Source of the DNA: Leptospira meyeri
GTDB taxonomy: Bacteria; Spirochaetota; Leptospiria; Leptospirales; Leptospiraceae
Assembly (NCBI RefSeq): GCF_004368965.1
Contig: NZ_SORO01000001.1
Location: 930,001 to 994,000, forward strand
Direction: 5' to 3'
Length of the DNA stretch: 64,000 nucleotides
Shown: piece by piece, positions 56,801-64,000 of the stretch
Layout: each line of letters begins with the position of its first letter
How positions within the stretch are numbered: position 1 is the first letter of the stretch
Made by a program: the position numbers and the translations under genes
Notes under the pieces: model-generated
Database searches by the model: none
What the model was told of the DNA's origin: nothing
Seen by the model: only the letters and a program-made list of their open reading frames with translations

Positions 56801-57156
56801 TTTGCACCAATAAGTTCTACATTGTATTTTTCTAATACTCCTTCACGATGAAGAGCTAATGCCAAATTGAGAGCAGTCTGTCCACCTACGGTTGGTAAAA
56901 TGGCGTCTGGTTTCTCCTTTTTGATGATTTTTTCCAATACAGGAACCGTGAGTGGTTCAATGTATGTTGCATCGGCGAGATCAGGATCCGTCATAATTGT
57001 GGCAGGATTAGAATTTACGAGGATCACTCGTATCCCTTTTTCCCTAAGTGCTTTCGTTGCTTGTGTTCCAGAGTAGTCAAATTCACATGCCTGCCCGATG
57101 ACGATAGGTCCGGATCCGATGATCAAAATTGATTTTAAGTCGTTACGTTGCGGCAT
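53836..57156 (-). CDS. carB: Carbamoyl-phosphate synthase large subunit
   Basis: Makes carbamoyl phosphate from bicarbonate, ammonia (from the small subunit) and two ATP, for pyrimidine and arginine synthesis. The 1106-residue protein has the two homologous ATP-grasp halves: the first opens [20 protein letters not shown] and includes [14 protein letters not shown], the second opens [20 protein letters not shown] and includes [14 protein letters not shown]. An MGS-like regulatory domain closes the C-terminus ([19 protein letters not shown]). It is about 30 residues longer than the common length. carA is not in the window. Confidence 0.97.
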   Translation of the reverse strand: MPQRNDLKSILIIGSGPIVIGQACEFDYSGTQATKALREKGIRVILVNSNPATIMTDPDLADATYIEPLTVPVLEKIIKKEKPDAILPTVGGQTALNLALALHREGVLEKYNVELIGAKVDAIRKAEDRELFKLAMEKLGIRVAKSFMVSDMEAARKAKDVIGFPIIIRPAFTLGGTGGGTCYDEAEFDEITQKGLSASPISQVLVEESVMGWKEFELEVMRDLADNVVIICSIENLDPMGVHTGDSITVAPQQTLSDREYQKLRDMSIDIIREIGVETGGSNIQFAVNPENGDVIVIEMNPRVSRSSALASKATGFPIAKIAALLSIGFTLDEIRNDITRVTPASFEPSIDYVVTKIPRFAFEKFPGSDPTLGVQMKAVGEAMAIGRNFKESFQKALRSLETDRFGFGSDGYLKELLEWESVPKEERKTWLTAKVKRPTDKRIFYVKMAFDFGMSVEEIFDICKIDPWFLYQFEELYQLENKFRKEGKVIIEEMKKSGFSNRQLAFLSKEEQILAQVRSGAAIEITKAKVEKTLREEEEAIEKYLEEKNIQPVYKRIDTCAGEFEAFTPYMYSSYDEEDEADVTSKKKVMILGGGPNRIGQGIEFDYCCCHASFSLQEAGVESIMVNSNPETVSTDYDTSDRLYFEPLSLEDVMAIFKKEKPDGVIVQLGGQTPLKLAKSLEKRGVPIMGTSPDSIDRAEDRKRFAEVLEKLNLKSPDNGIAASKEKAREIARKIGYPVLVRPSYVLGGRAMLIVNEELELDKYMEEAEEVSEDRPLLVDSFLQDAIEVDVDALCDGKDVFIAGIMEHIEEAGIHSGDSACVLPPQSISQRMLQEIEEATYRLALELNVKGLINVQYAIKEETLYVLEVNPRASRTVPFVAKSIGIPIVKIAVRLMLGESLASFKLGKRFSAPMITVKEAVLPFSKFPGVDTILGPEMRSTGEVMGVATTKGEAFVKAQIMAGEEPPKHGTVFVTINDKTKKELLESVRSLSNLGYNIIATEGTHKFLSDNGILSSKINKIYDGYFPNVIDYIKEKKIHLIINTPLSRVTRENAFTIRQAAIKYKVPCLTTAQAAKALIHGLVEMKDKGFSVNSLQEIHAKHKNN

Positions 57157-57178
57157 AGTTTCCTCTTTTTTTTCCTAT

Positions 57179-59446
57179 TTAATTTTCATTGATATCAGAT
57201 AAAGAACTTGGTATTAAATACTCTCCTGCGAGAGATGCATCTTCCCACTTTACCACCATTTGGTACAACATGTCTTTCATTTTTACAGCCATCGGGTGAT
57301 TAGGATAAAGATTCTTGGTATTATAAGGATCTTTTTTTCGATCATAGAATTCAAAAAGCACACCTTGGCGTGTGGGAATATAAATAAGTTTGTAATCAGA
57401 ATTTTGTATAGATCTGTGTTTTGAAAACGCAATAGTTTCTCTATACATTGGATCAGTGATCATAATTTGATAATCTTCTTCTGGGATCACTTGGTGCAAG
57501 GAAAGGATATTCGGATATGGGATTCGTTGTTTCTGAAAGAAATGGTCCCCTGTATCGGAAAACCAAATTCCTGTTTCCGCATAAACCATTCGATCCTCTC
57601 CCCAATTGGATTTTCCAAGGATTGGCAACAAGGATTTTCCAGGAAACTCTTGTTTGGTGGAGATTCTAAAATAATCCATTATAGTTGGATAGATATCAAC
57701 ACTCGAGGTAATTCCGAAAAATTGATGGCCAGACTTTTCCTGACTTGTTGATTTAGGAAATTTTATGATTAGAGGAATATGAGTCACTGCTTCCCCACGT
57801 AAATGTTCCCCATGTCCTTGTCCATGTACATCTTCATACAATGCTTCTCCGTGGTCTGCAGTCAGTATGATGATTGATTCATCATAGATTCCTTTTTCTT
57901 TTAATTCGGAAATGATATCACCAAACTCTGAATCAAAAGCAAAAACGGCACTATCGAATAATCCACGAATCTGCTTTGTTTCTTCTTCATTCGGAGTGGC
58001 AGAGTTAGTTGGATCTACAAATTTTAAGTATTTATACTTACCATAATAGTTTGGATCGGTAAAAGTTTTATAATAAGGATAAGCCGGAGTATAAGGAAAA
58101 TGAATCACACTTGAAAAGTAAGTTACTGAAAATGTTTGATCTCCTTCTCGATTTAATATCGATCGGAATCGATCCAAAATACGACTCCCATCTCCCCATG
58201 TGGACAACCCGTCCATTTCTTCCAAATACATCCCACCAGCAAACCAAGATCCAGTGAGAAAAGGCATAAGAAATAATTGGGATTCGGCAGTTCGTTGTAC
58301 TGTCATAATGCGAGCATTGAAGTTCGGAGCAAGTACCTCATCAAACCCAAAGTTGGCTCGAGGAAAAATATCAGCAGCAAAACTTCCTATCGCATAACTT
58401 CGATAGCCGATCTCTCTTAACTTTTGTTGAATTGTAGAAAAAGTGGGAGATCCAATCCTTTGTTTTTCCTCTGGAGAGGGAAACATATCACGAACTTTAT
58501 GGCTCATCGCATATTGTCCGGTTAATAAATCCGCCCAACTTGGAAAGGTACGGGGAATCGTGGTATGATGGTCATGAAAGACAAAACCTTCATTAGCAAA
58601 TGAATCGATGTTTGGTGTAATGCTTTTCCCTGCGAGTTTAAGCCCAATTTTGTCATAACGAAGGGAGTCTGCCGCAATAATAAAAACGGGTGGTTTCCCT
58701 TTTGCTTCTAAGCGAGTTAATCCTTCAATTCTCGTCCAAATGTTTGGAACCAAATAAAGAAAAAGGAAGAATAGGAAAAGGAATCCATAAGATTTAATGT
58801 GAATCCTTTGGTAATGTTTGCCTTGCCAAAAAAGAATCACAAAATAAAGAATTCCTACCATATAATAACCAGATGTATGTATGAGTCCCAAAACTAATAC
58901 ATGCAATATGGCAAAAAAACTTTCTTTGTTTTTATGAAGGTAAATCTGTCGCAAGAGAACAAAAACAAATCCTAAAATAAGTATTCCCAATACAAAACTA
59001 AAGTAAGTAGGACTTGTGTGATCCGTGAGAAAATATAGAAACGGAGCAAAGGAAGGATACCTGAAGAAAAAGAACTCACCATATATTTGTGGAAAACTTA
59101 CCATAGAATGGAACAAGGCAAAACTTTCAATGAAGACTACCCAAGCGGATAATACATACCAAGAGACATCGGAACGTTTTAGAAAATGGTAAGTTAGATA
59201 AACAAGAGAAAAAAGTGTTAGATGTAAAAAGAATGAAACTGAAAAAACTTTGAACGTGGTAGAAAGATATACCCCAAAAAAAGCACCTAAATACTGTTTA
59301 AGGAAGTCTCCAACGTCCACTCCCATAATGGTAAAACTAGTATTAAAGATTAGAAAAAATAGATAAAAAAAAACGGTAAACCAAAAGGCAATTTTTAAGA
59401 TTCGGATGGGGAAAAGAGGGGCTTGGTTCGGACCCATTAGAGTCAT
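57179..59446 (-). CDS. Membrane alkaline-phosphatase-superfamily enzyme (sulfatase fold, Thr nucleophile)
   Basis: The 755-residue protein has about seven N-terminal membrane helices (to about residue 240) and then a sulfatase-type catalytic domain outside the membrane. Metal ligands are in FIIAADSLRYDKIG and IILTADHGEALYEDVHGQG. The catalytic loop reads TIPRTFPSWADLLTG, where true sulfatases have CxPSRxxLLTG, so the nucleophile position is Thr300 and the Arg is Trp. This fits phosphotransferases of the LTA synthase/EptA type rather than a formylglycine sulfatase. It could modify envelope lipids or glycans. It is on the same strand as carB and the alpha-2-macroglobulin gene. Confidence 0.82.
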   Translation of the reverse strand: MTLMGPNQAPLFPIRILKIAFWFTVFFYLFFLIFNTSFTIMGVDVGDFLKQYLGAFFGVYLSTTFKVFSVSFFLHLTLFSLVYLTYHFLKRSDVSWYVLSAWVVFIESFALFHSMVSFPQIYGEFFFFRYPSFAPFLYFLTDHTSPTYFSFVLGILILGFVFVLLRQIYLHKNKESFFAILHVLVLGLIHTSGYYMVGILYFVILFWQGKHYQRIHIKSYGFLFLFFLFLYLVPNIWTRIEGLTRLEAKGKPPVFIIAADSLRYDKIGLKLAGKSITPNIDSFANEGFVFHDHHTTIPRTFPSWADLLTGQYAMSHKVRDMFPSPEEKQRIGSPTFSTIQQKLREIGYRSYAIGSFAADIFPRANFGFDEVLAPNFNARIMTVQRTAESQLFLMPFLTGSWFAGGMYLEEMDGLSTWGDGSRILDRFRSILNREGDQTFSVTYFSSVIHFPYTPAYPYYKTFTDPNYYGKYKYLKFVDPTNSATPNEEETKQIRGLFDSAVFAFDSEFGDIISELKEKGIYDESIIILTADHGEALYEDVHGQGHGEHLRGEAVTHIPLIIKFPKSTSQEKSGHQFFGITSSVDIYPTIMDYFRISTKQEFPGKSLLPILGKSNWGEDRMVYAETGIWFSDTGDHFFQKQRIPYPNILSLHQVIPEEDYQIMITDPMYRETIAFSKHRSIQNSDYKLIYIPTRQGVLFEFYDRKKDPYNTKNLYPNHPMAVKMKDMLYQMVVKWEDASLAGEYLIPSSLSDINEN

Positions 59447-59478
59447 AATTCCAAGTCCTCTTTATCCGTAAACTTTTC

Positions 59479-62400
59479 CTAGTCCAGATTTTCCGAAATC
59501 CTCACAGTTTCATTCGGCCACTCCGCATGAGTCTCCGGCGAATACATTGCCTCCACCCGAGTGGCAGGCATTTGAAAAGTCCCCGCATGGTTCAATCGGA
59601 AGCTATGCTCTAGGGTATGCGTTCCTTTGGGCAAATATTCAAAATACGCTCTGTACTGAGAAAGGGTCTTCTCTTCAAAACTCAAATAATAAGAGGAATC
59701 CCCCGGTTTTCCATCTTGGTCGATGATCGACTCACGACCGAACCCACGACCCAGAGGTAAGGATCCTGGTGGGATCGGATCTTCCACCACCACCCAGGTT
59801 TTATCAGAATCGGCTTGGATTTCGATTTTGACCCGAATTGTATCTCCTTTTGATAGAACTCCTGGTTTTGCCACTTGCAAAGGTTCCCATGTTCGTTTCA
59901 AACGATAACCACTAGAGATGGGGGCTTTCAAAGGTAAGATGGATTTTACAGACCATTCTACCCATGGTTTTCCTTTTCCATCGTAACTGACAGATACAGA
60001 TTCAGGATTTGTTCCAATGCCCTGGGAAACCGTTTGTTTTCCGTTAGGTTCTAAGCTAAATGACTCTTTTGCCGATTGGATGGTTAACTTTCCACCCGAC
60101 ACTTTTTCTGATTCCAATAGTTTGCTCACACGATCAAAAACCAAAATGGAATATGCATTCCCAAGCGTTGTATCGTAACTCCCTCGTTTTTGCATTTTAA
60201 CAAAGGCTTTGATAAGACGTGGCATATCTTTTTTATAACTTGGTTCTGAGAATGACCATAATAAAAGTTTAGCCATTGTATAATCACGGCTTCCCAAAAT
60301 CCACCAAGGATTGGTGAAACCAGAATCTGCAACGATTAGTTCCGATCCTTGGATATTAAGTCGTGATCGTAATGTACTTGTCAGACGAGATTTAACAGAG
60401 CTATCGCCTCCATTTACTCTTCCCCAAATCTCTGATAGATCAATGAGAGAGGCAGTTGGTAAAAATTCAATTCCTTCAAAGATTGGTCTTACTTGTTCCC
60501 ATTCATAAGTTTGGTATCTGGTCAATGCTTCCCAAACAATGATCTTTCGCACAATGGAATCAGCCCCAAATTTGTATCTCTCACCTTTCACACGCCCTTC
60601 TAAATACCCTTGTAAACCAGTAATCATCCTAGCCAAAGTTTCTTCTGGAATTTTTTTGTTTGCCAATTGCGCTGATGTTAATACATAGGCCGTCAAAATT
60701 TCACTTCCATATTCCATACGAGCAAAGTATTTCACGAGTCCATCGTAATCTAAAAAGGAATTCAAATCAGAGAATACATCATTCCACATAGATTCGGATT
60801 TGAGGCCAATGGCTTTTGAAACACGCTGTTCCATACAATAGTAAGGATAGTTTTGAAAATAAGTTTGGATCCCAGAAAGACTAGTCAAAATTGTTGGCGA
60901 AGCCTTCCAGACCATTTTACCAGAGTTTGGTTGTGATCCTTCTGGAACTTGGACAGATTCCTTGATTGGTGTTTCATACAAAAAAAGACCGGCTTGGTAA
61001 ACCCTTTCTTTGTCCACTGGTAGAACGGCTTGTTCCACAGATAATTGGTCAAGGACTGTTCCATTAGGTGAAGAAACTTCCAGATGGAACTTACGTTTGG
61101 TGGTATTTTCTGGAACAGTTAAATCCCAAAATATACCTTTGGTCTCTCCTGAACCCAAGATCGCAGATTTGGTTTCCAAATCTTCTTTTGATTCCACTCC
61201 ATTTTTTAAATCTGTAACGGACAAACGCAATCGAAGTTGTTCCTTACTTTCCCCCGCATTACGAAGAGTCACTTCATGACGGAGAGAGTCACCTAACCGA
61301 ACAACAGGTGGTATTCCGGAAAAAGATTGGATTTTTTGTGTGGTTTGGATTTTGGCCATTCCTGTTCCGAACTCTTTTACCCCCGATGACGCAACGGCGA
61401 CAATTCGAAAACTAGTGAGGGAATCATTTAATGGAAAACTAAATTTTAGTTTTCCATCCTTACCCACAATGGCCTTTCCCTTCCAATATACTAAAGTTTC
61501 AAAAAGAGAACGAGTGGATTGTTTTCCACCACCTCCTCCTTCTGGTTTTGCTTTGAGTCCAAAATGACGTTTTCCTATGATCTGAGACTGTGCCGTAGAA
61601 GTTCCCACTGAATGAGGCCTAGTCCCCATCATCACATCCAATAAATTCCAAGTAGGATTTGGTGAAAGTTCAAGGAGTGCTTCATCCACCACCGCAAGTG
61701 TAACCTCAGTGGATTCGGTCGGAACTTTTCCTTCCGCCGTTTTGATTTCTAATTCTACGTTAGCCGTTTCTCTGACTTGGTATAGTTTTTTCTCTGGATT
61801 TACCGATACGGACAAAGTGTACGGTTTTGATCCCACCTTTACCATGGTTAGACCCAAACGGTAACCTGGCTTTGCTAAATCCACAAGCCCTGTCGGTTTG
61901 GGATCGCCCACCCTCCCCCTAACAAGTAATACAGAGACAAAAATATTTGGAGCATATTCTTTTTTGACCGGAATCGAAACTACAGGATCTTTCCCAGAAA
62001 CTTGCGTCACAAAATAATCAAGAACCCCTTCTCTTTCTAAACTCACAAGGGCAGTTGCTTCTCGGAAGGGAGAACGAATTTGGACTTTAAGAGTTTCACC
62101 AGAATCAACCGAACGTTTTTCAGGCAAAATGTCCATACGATTGTGATCGCTGACATCGAACCAAGCTTCTTGTTTTGAACTCACCCAAACACTATATCCA
62201 GAATTGGTAATATTTCCGTTTGTATCTTTGGTTTCTGCAAGAAATACAATATCACCCACAGAAGGAGATTTTCCTTCACAGATGAGAATTCCCTTAGAAT
62301 CGGTTTTTCCTTCACAGAACTCTCCAAGTTTGGTTACTTCCTCATAATGTTCGTAAGCATAAAATCCACCAACAAGACGTTTGCGATTGGAATAAAATTC

Positions 62401-64000
62401 TCTTTTGTAAGCAGTGACTTTTATTTTTTGTGAAGGAATAATTTTATCTTTTGAATCCAATGCAACTAACTGTAGCTTAATGTGATCTTCTGTAAATAAC
62501 CAACCATCTGGCAAAATTCCAAGATGCACTTCCGAAGGAGAGACAGGGAAACTTCTGGATACGGTTTGGATTTCTCCCGACGGATCCGCATATTCCATTT
62601 CTACTTGGAATTTTCCATAACCAGGAATTGGTTTTAAACCGCTAAAGGTATACTGTAAAAATCCTTTTTCATCTGTTTTTAACGCAGTGGATAAAACAGC
62701 TGGTTTTGTTTCTTCTACCTCTTCTTCTTCATAACCACTTACTTTCCATTTTCCTTCTTTCAAAGTTTCGGGTGAAAAAGAAAATGCAGAGTATTCTTCT
62801 TTGGGAGAATAAAAACTTGGAACCAATTGCGAACGTATTTTCACAGGGAAGTTAGATGCTCCACCTCCTGAAAGATATTCTAATCCAAATAAAACTTTAG
62901 ACTCCTTTGGAGATATTAACTCCTGTTTGTCGCCAGAAAGTTGTATATTCCCTTTGACCACAGGGAGACGGAACTCCTCCACTCGAAACTGAGCAATTGT
63001 TTCCCCATAACTCGAATCCTCATTAGAATAAGGATAATAAATAATGTACATTCCATGTTTTGCTGTTTTGGGAATTTTGAATTCTGATTCTGCTTGCCCA
63101 GGAAAAGACCAAACTAGTGGCAAGGGATAAGACTCACCTGAACCTTCATGTTTGATGATAACCTGTTCCGGGTTGTCTTTAGGATCTGCTGCGGTGAGTC
63201 CCTTATTTCCAAATCCACGACGAACATGCTTTAGGTGAACCGTTTCCCCCTTTTTAAATAAGGTCCGATCAAGGACAATGGATTTAATTTCCTTGGAATG
63301 ACCCGTTGTGACACTAGGTAACTGGTACCGCCAACTTTCAATCCCCTTATCCCAAGTGCTTGAGGTAAAACTGATATCATCATTTTTTTGAACAAAGATG
63401 GTCAAACCTGAACCTAACTCATGATAGCCACAATAAGGAACCTCTTGGAAATTTAAATTTCCAAAGAGCATGGTTCCGTCTTTGCCTGTGATTCCTGCTC
63501 CTCGGAGGTTTCCCTTACAATCTAGGATTTTAATTTGTACACCGGCTTCCGGTAGACCCTGATCCAAATTTGTCACCCAAACAAGACTAGTATCCTTTCC
63601 CCATTTAAAATGTGCCGAAAGGTTTGTCACAAGAGTTGCACTCGAGACATACATCTTTCCCTTTTTTTCAAGAAGATTATTCCCGAGAACATCACTGGCT
63701 AGTTCGACCACATAAAAACCAGGAGTTTCCAATGGAATGCCCACGACTTCCATCGGTTTTTTTCCATTGGGTTTCGGAAGTGTGAAAGAGGAGATACCAG
63801 CATTTGTCGGTGGATTTTGGAAAACAGATTGTTCTCTTTCTCTAGTTGATAATACTTGAAACCATTTTTGGATTTCTAAAATATCCATTGTTTTTTGGGT
63901 TTTTCCACCAACACCAAGAGAGATTGATTTCAAAGGTAAATTTGCTTCTAAATTTCTGAGAGTGACAGGTAACGCAGGTTTGGCTTTTGATTCTAAAATT
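59479..64000 (-). CDS. Alpha-2-macroglobulin-family protein (5' end outside window)
   Basis: Bacterial alpha-2-macroglobulins trap proteases in the periplasm after a bait region is cut. The frame is open to the right edge at 64000, so the N-terminus (signal peptide and first MG domains) is missing; the apparent TTG at 63933 is not the true start. Visible are MG-type beta domains, a Gly-rich bait-like stretch (KPEGGGGGKQ), the A2M core and a thioester motif YYCMEQ (coded about 60826-60840), matching the CxEQ consensus with Tyr for Gly. A terpenoid-cyclase-like helical domain and a C-terminal MG domain follow. No pbpC, its common partner, is next to it; the phosphatase-superfamily gene is 32 bases downstream. 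Confidence 0.9.
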   Translation of the reverse strand, partial: ILESKAKPALPVTLRNLEANLPLKSISLGVGGKTQKTMDILEIQKWFQVLSTREREQSVFQNPPTNAGISSFTLPKPNGKKPMEVVGIPLETPGFYVVELASDVLGNNLLEKKGKMYVSSATLVTNLSAHFKWGKDTSLVWVTNLDQGLPEAGVQIKILDCKGNLRGAGITGKDGTMLFGNLNFQEVPYCGYHELGSGLTIFVQKNDDISFTSSTWDKGIESWRYQLPSVTTGHSKEIKSIVLDRTLFKKGETVHLKHVRRGFGNKGLTAADPKDNPEQVIIKHEGSGESYPLPLVWSFPGQAESEFKIPKTAKHGMYIIYYPYSNEDSSYGETIAQFRVEEFRLPVVKGNIQLSGDKQELISPKESKVLFGLEYLSGGGASNFPVKIRSQLVPSFYSPKEEYSAFSFSPETLKEGKWKVSGYEEEEVEETKPAVLSTALKTDEKGFLQYTFSGLKPIPGYGKFQVEMEYADPSGEIQTVSRSFPVSPSEVHLGILPDGWLFTEDHIKLQLVALDSKDKIIPSQKIKVTAYKREFYSNRKRLVGGFYAYEHYEEVTKLGEFCEGKTDSKGILICEGKSPSVGDIVFLAETKDTNGNITNSGYSVWVSSKQEAWFDVSDHNRMDILPEKRSVDSGETLKVQIRSPFREATALVSLEREGVLDYFVTQVSGKDPVVSIPVKKEYAPNIFVSVLLVRGRVGDPKPTGLVDLAKPGYRLGLTMVKVGSKPYTLSVSVNPEKKLYQVRETANVELEIKTAEGKVPTESTEVTLAVVDEALLELSPNPTWNLLDVMMGTRPHSVGTSTAQSQIIGKRHFGLKAKPEGGGGGKQSTRSLFETLVYWKGKAIVGKDGKLKFSFPLNDSLTSFRIVAVASSGVKEFGTGMAKIQTTQKIQSFSGIPPVVRLGDSLRHEVTLRNAGESKEQLRLRLSVTDLKNGVESKEDLETKSAILGSGETKGIFWDLTVPENTTKRKFHLEVSSPNGTVLDQLSVEQAVLPVDKERVYQAGLFLYETPIKESVQVPEGSQPNSGKMVWKASPTILTSLSGIQTYFQNYPYYCMEQRVSKAIGLKSESMWNDVFSDLNSFLDYDGLVKYFARMEYGSEILTAYVLTSAQLANKKIPEETLARMITGLQGYLEGRVKGERYKFGADSIVRKIIVWEALTRYQTYEWEQVRPIFEGIEFLPTASLIDLSEIWGRVNGGDSSVKSRLTSTLRSRLNIQGSELIVADSGFTNPWWILGSRDYTMAKLLLWSFSEPSYKKDMPRLIKAFVKMQKRGSYDTTLGNAYSILVFDRVSKLLESEKVSGGKLTIQSAKESFSLEPNGKQTVSQGIGTNPESVSVSYDGKGKPWVEWSVKSILPLKAPISSGYRLKRTWEPLQVAKPGVLSKGDTIRVKIEIQADSDKTWVVVEDPIPPGSLPLGRGFGRESIIDQDGKPGDSSYYLSFEEKTLSQYRAYFEYLPKGTHTLEHSFRLNHAGTFQMPATRVEAMYSPETHAEWPNETVRISENLD

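Noticed and set aside
57179..59446. A true formylglycine-dependent sulfatase
   Set aside because: The CxPxR activation motif is absent (TFPSW), so the standard sulfatase label would mislead.
63931..63933. TTG at 63933 as the start of the alpha-2-macroglobulin gene
   Set aside because: The frame continues open to the window edge with MG-domain-like sequence, and no signal peptide follows the TTG.
1..64000. tRNA, rRNA, CRISPR array or insertion sequence
   Set aside because: Intergenic spaces were read and none shows cloverleaf sequence, regularly spaced repeats or a transposase gene.

Overview
The window looks like chromosomal DNA of a Leptospira species. The evidence is a close match of the citramalate synthase to the leptospiral CimA type, leptospiral-style lipoprotein signal peptides, frequent TTG/GTG starts, moderately AT-rich DNA and very tight gene packing. 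The AlkB hydroxylase and the large metal-efflux operon lean towards a free-living (saprophytic) species; that last step is inference. I see no rRNA, tRNA, CRISPR array, prophage or insertion sequence.

Left part (1-11.2 kb): the end of waaA overlaps nadE. A membrane-anchored acidic protein and a Cys-rich lipoprotein diverge, and the lipoprotein overlaps rsmI. A plus-strand cluster follows: flgM, a protein with the iron-alcohol-dehydrogenase fold whose metal ligands are all replaced, an 81-residue protein, a divergent protein carrying a FliG C-terminal-like domain, and a membrane protein. glpK and a metallo-beta-lactamase-fold hydrolase run the other way, followed by a STAS-domain protein.

11.2-25.2 kb: a minus-strand operon lexA - lipoprotein - ctp - tsaD - pssA. 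Next is a minus-strand heavy-metal RND efflux operon (small anchored protein, CzcA-type pump, outer-membrane factor, adaptor) with a soluble inorganic pyrophosphatase inserted between pump and outer-membrane factor through 4-base overlaps. Divergently there is a bactofilin overlapping recJ, then mtnD on the minus strand.

25.2-46 kb: about 21 kb entirely on the minus strand. In transcription order it holds a small hypothetical gene, mutY, a membrane sensor kinase and its receiver-only partner, an Smr protein, cimA, pth, a DedA/VTT-family protein, a short Cys-motif protein and rarA. The respiratory complex I operon nuoABCDEFHJKLMN follows, from which nuoG and nuoI are absent at their usual places.

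46-64 kb: plus-strand ispG (long form), then a coupled DUF2339/DUF3999 pair ended by a clear hairpin. A minus-strand tetR-alkB operon has a near-perfect palindromic operator in front of tetR. After a 500-base gene-poor gap come a DUF1499 lipoprotein, then carB, a membrane alkaline-phosphatase-superfamily enzyme with Thr in place of the sulfatase Cys, and a large alpha-2-macroglobulin-like protein cut by the right edge.

The best leads for new biology are the flgM-linked cluster with a FliG-like protein and a probable pseudoenzyme, the pyrophosphatase embedded in a metal-efflux operon, complex I without local nuoG/nuoI, and the autoregulated tetR-alkB unit. All family calls come from reading motifs by eye; no database search was run.
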